In this document: piece by piece, positions 7,397-8,658 of the stretch
Numbering within the stretch: position 1 is the stretch's first letter
Layout of the letters: every line of letters starts with the position of its first letter
Source of the DNA: Alphaproteobacteria bacterium UBA3439
Lineage (GTDB): Bacteria; Pseudomonadota; Alphaproteobacteria; Puniceispirillales; Puniceispirillaceae
NCBI GenBank assembly: GCA_002378605.1
Contig: DFSK01000029.1
Span: 1-8,658 of the forward strand
Direction: 5' to 3'
DNA: 8,658 nt
Position numbers and translations under genes: made by a program
The notes under the pieces: model-generated
The model's database searches: none
Told to the model about the DNA's origin: nothing
Seen by the model: only the letters and a program-made list of their open reading frames with translations

Positions 7397-8658
7397 ATGC
7401 CAGCCAATTTCGTCCATCTTAGACTGCATAGTGCCTATTCGCTGGCCGAATCGACATTGCGAATCAAAAGCCTTTCGGGACTGATTGCCGATGATCGCCA
7501 GCCCGCAGCGGCAATTACCGATACAAATAATATGTTTGGCGCGTTGGAATTTGCCCAAACGCTTATCGGTGCTGGCATCCAGCCAATCATGGGAACCCAG
7601 CTAAATCTTGAAGATACGCAAGGGCAGGGCGAAATTGTGCTTTTGGCGCAAACCGACCTTGGCTACACAAATCTGTCGAAATTATTATCAAAAACATTGC
7701 TTGAAGCTGATGCGGTTCATGACCCGTCTTGTTCGCTTGATGATCTCGAGGCGCATGCCCAAGGGCTAATCCTCTTAAGTGGCGGTGCCTTGGCCGGTTT
7801 TGTTGGCGCGCCTGCTGGTGATGGCAGGCCGGCACTGGCGGCGGCACGCGCTGACCGACTTGCGGCGATTTTTGGTGATCGGTTTTATATTGAATTACAG
7901 CGTCACGGCCTTGGCATTGAACGTACGGCCGAGCCGCATCTTTTGGAAATTGCCGATAGGTTAAGCCTGCCTTTAGTGGCAACAAATGACTGCCGGTTTG
8001 AAAATGCAGCAATGAGCCAACCGCATGACACGCTGGTTTGCATTGGCACTGGCCGTAAGTTTTCTGAAACAAATAGACCGCGTTTTTCGCCAGAGCATTA
8101 CTTTAAAACTGCTGCGCAAATGACTGAATTGTTTAAAGATATTCCAGAGGCAATTTCAAATACATTGGTGGTCGCCAAACGCTGTAGCACAATGGCAAGG
8201 CAGCGTGATCCGATCTTGCCACCTTTTGAATCGGCCGATGGCCGCAGTGAAGAAGATGAATTAACCGCGCAGGCCGAAGCTGGATTGCGAAGCCGTCTGC
8301 AGCGCCATGTTTACGAAGACGGCATGGATGAGGCGGCCCGCGAGATGATCGCAAAACCCTATTTTGACCGATTGGCCTTTGAGCTGAATGTGATCAAACA
8401 AATGGGTTTTCCGGGCTATTTTCTGATCGTTGCCGATTTTATTCAATGGGCGAAGGCGCAGAATATTCCGGTTGGGCCGGGCCGTGGTTCGGGTGCTGGT
8501 TCGGTAGTAGCATGGGTATTGTTGATTACCGATCTTGACCCTTTGAAATGGGGCCTGCTTTTTGAACGGTTTTTGAATCCTGAGCGTGTTTCGATGCCTG
8601 ATTTTGATATCGATTTTTGTCAGGATCGGCGCGACGAGGTGATTAGCTATGTTCAAGA
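7397..8658 (+). CDS. dnaE: DNA polymerase III alpha subunit, N-terminal 420 residues, cut by right edge
   Basis: The replicative DNA polymerase catalytic subunit. The frame is open from 7349 to the window end with no stop. The N-terminal PHP domain begins [15 protein letters not shown] (5-19) and continues through [14 protein letters not shown] (39-52) and [19 protein letters not shown] (195-213). The polymerase core follows, with [18 protein letters not shown], then [15 protein letters not shown], and the catalytic site MPDFDIDFC, where D402 and D404 match E. coli D401 and D403. The third catalytic aspartate, the fingers, the beta-binding site and the tau-binding tail lie beyond the edge. 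ATG 7397 gives the usual short leader before FVHLR but has a poor ribosome binding site. In-frame TTG 7364 has GGGG 7 bases upstream and would add 11 residues. The gene starts 61 bases after lolD on the same strand, in the common alphaproteobacterial order, so it is probably read from the proS-lolC-lolD transcript. The PHP metal-binding residues look partly lost (see findings). Confidence 0.97.
   Translation, partial: MPANFVHLRLHSAYSLAESTLRIKSLSGLIADDRQPAAAITDTNNMFGALEFAQTLIGAGIQPIMGTQLNLEDTQGQGEIVLLAQTDLGYTNLSKLLSKTLLEADAVHDPSCSLDDLEAHAQGLILLSGGALAGFVGAPAGDGRPALAAARADRLAAIFGDRFYIELQRHGLGIERTAEPHLLEIADRLSLPLVATNDCRFENAAMSQPHDTLVCIGTGRKFSETNRPRFSPEHYFKTAAQMTELFKDIPEAISNTLVVAKRCSTMARQRDPILPPFESADGRSEEDELTAQAEAGLRSRLQRHVYEDGMDEAAREMIAKPYFDRLAFELNVIKQMGFPGYFLIVADFIQWAKAQNIPVGPGRGSGAGSVVAWVLLITDLDPLKWGLLFERFLNPERVSMPDFDIDFCQDRRDEVISYVQ

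Noticed and set aside
7587..8072. A 161-codon minus-strand frame, with others at 8133-8656
   Set aside because: They are antisense to dnaE, which is unmistakable in the plus frame; the His/Gln-rich translation is typical of a shadow.
1..8658. Search for mobile elements, CRISPR repeats, tRNA/rRNA genes, toxin-antitoxin pairs or defence genes
   Set aside because: Every stretch over 300 bases is accounted for by a known housekeeping gene; no repeat arrays, transposase motifs or RNA gene folds were recognised.

Overview
The window is a stretch of ordinary alphaproteobacterial core chromosome. It carries seven recognisable protein genes: five complete and two cut by the window edges. I see no mobile element, CRISPR array, tRNA, rRNA or phage gene, and no convincing new system. 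The alphaproteobacterial assignment rests on the run proS - lolC/E - lolD - dnaE, a short prolyl-tRNA synthetase (438 residues) without the inserted editing domain, a single LolC/E-type permease beside LolD, a magnesium-type HemB, and a Bpt-type aminoacyl-protein transferase. Base composition looks mid-range by eye. A marine group such as SAR116 would fit, but the sequence alone does not prove it.

Left arm, minus strand (1-2774): three genes point left. hemB (porphobilinogen synthase, tetrapyrrole synthesis) is transcribed first. A 248-base non-coding gap with small inverted repeats follows. Then comes a threonine ammonia-lyase with a C-terminal ACT domain, which makes 2-oxobutanoate, the isoleucine precursor. 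Sixty-seven bases later the N-terminal 81 codons of bpt begin and run off the left edge. Bpt attaches leucine to proteins with N-terminal Asp or Glu and so feeds them to the Clp protease (N-degron pathway).

Right arm, plus strand (2841-8658): divergently from hemB, across a 66-base gap, runs an enoyl-CoA hydratase/isomerase-superfamily gene with 3-hydroxyisobutyryl-CoA hydrolase hallmarks (valine breakdown). After 101 bases with no obvious terminator comes proS. Fifty-eight bases later come lolC/E and lolD, which overlap by 8 bases and encode the permease and ATPase of the lipoprotein-releasing transporter of the inner membrane. After 61 bases, dnaE (DNA polymerase III alpha subunit) starts and continues past the right edge. 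Its first 420 codons cover the PHP domain and the first part of the palm, with two catalytic aspartates present.

The short gaps and shared strand suggest that proS-lolC-lolD-dnaE is one transcription unit. The genes share housekeeping status rather than one pathway; the only tight functional pair is lolC/E with lolD. Items worth a second look are modest: degenerate metal ligands in the DnaE PHP domain, the HemB metal class, missing cis-editing in ProRS, uncertain starts for dnaE and bpt, and small palindromes upstream of the threonine ammonia-lyase gene.
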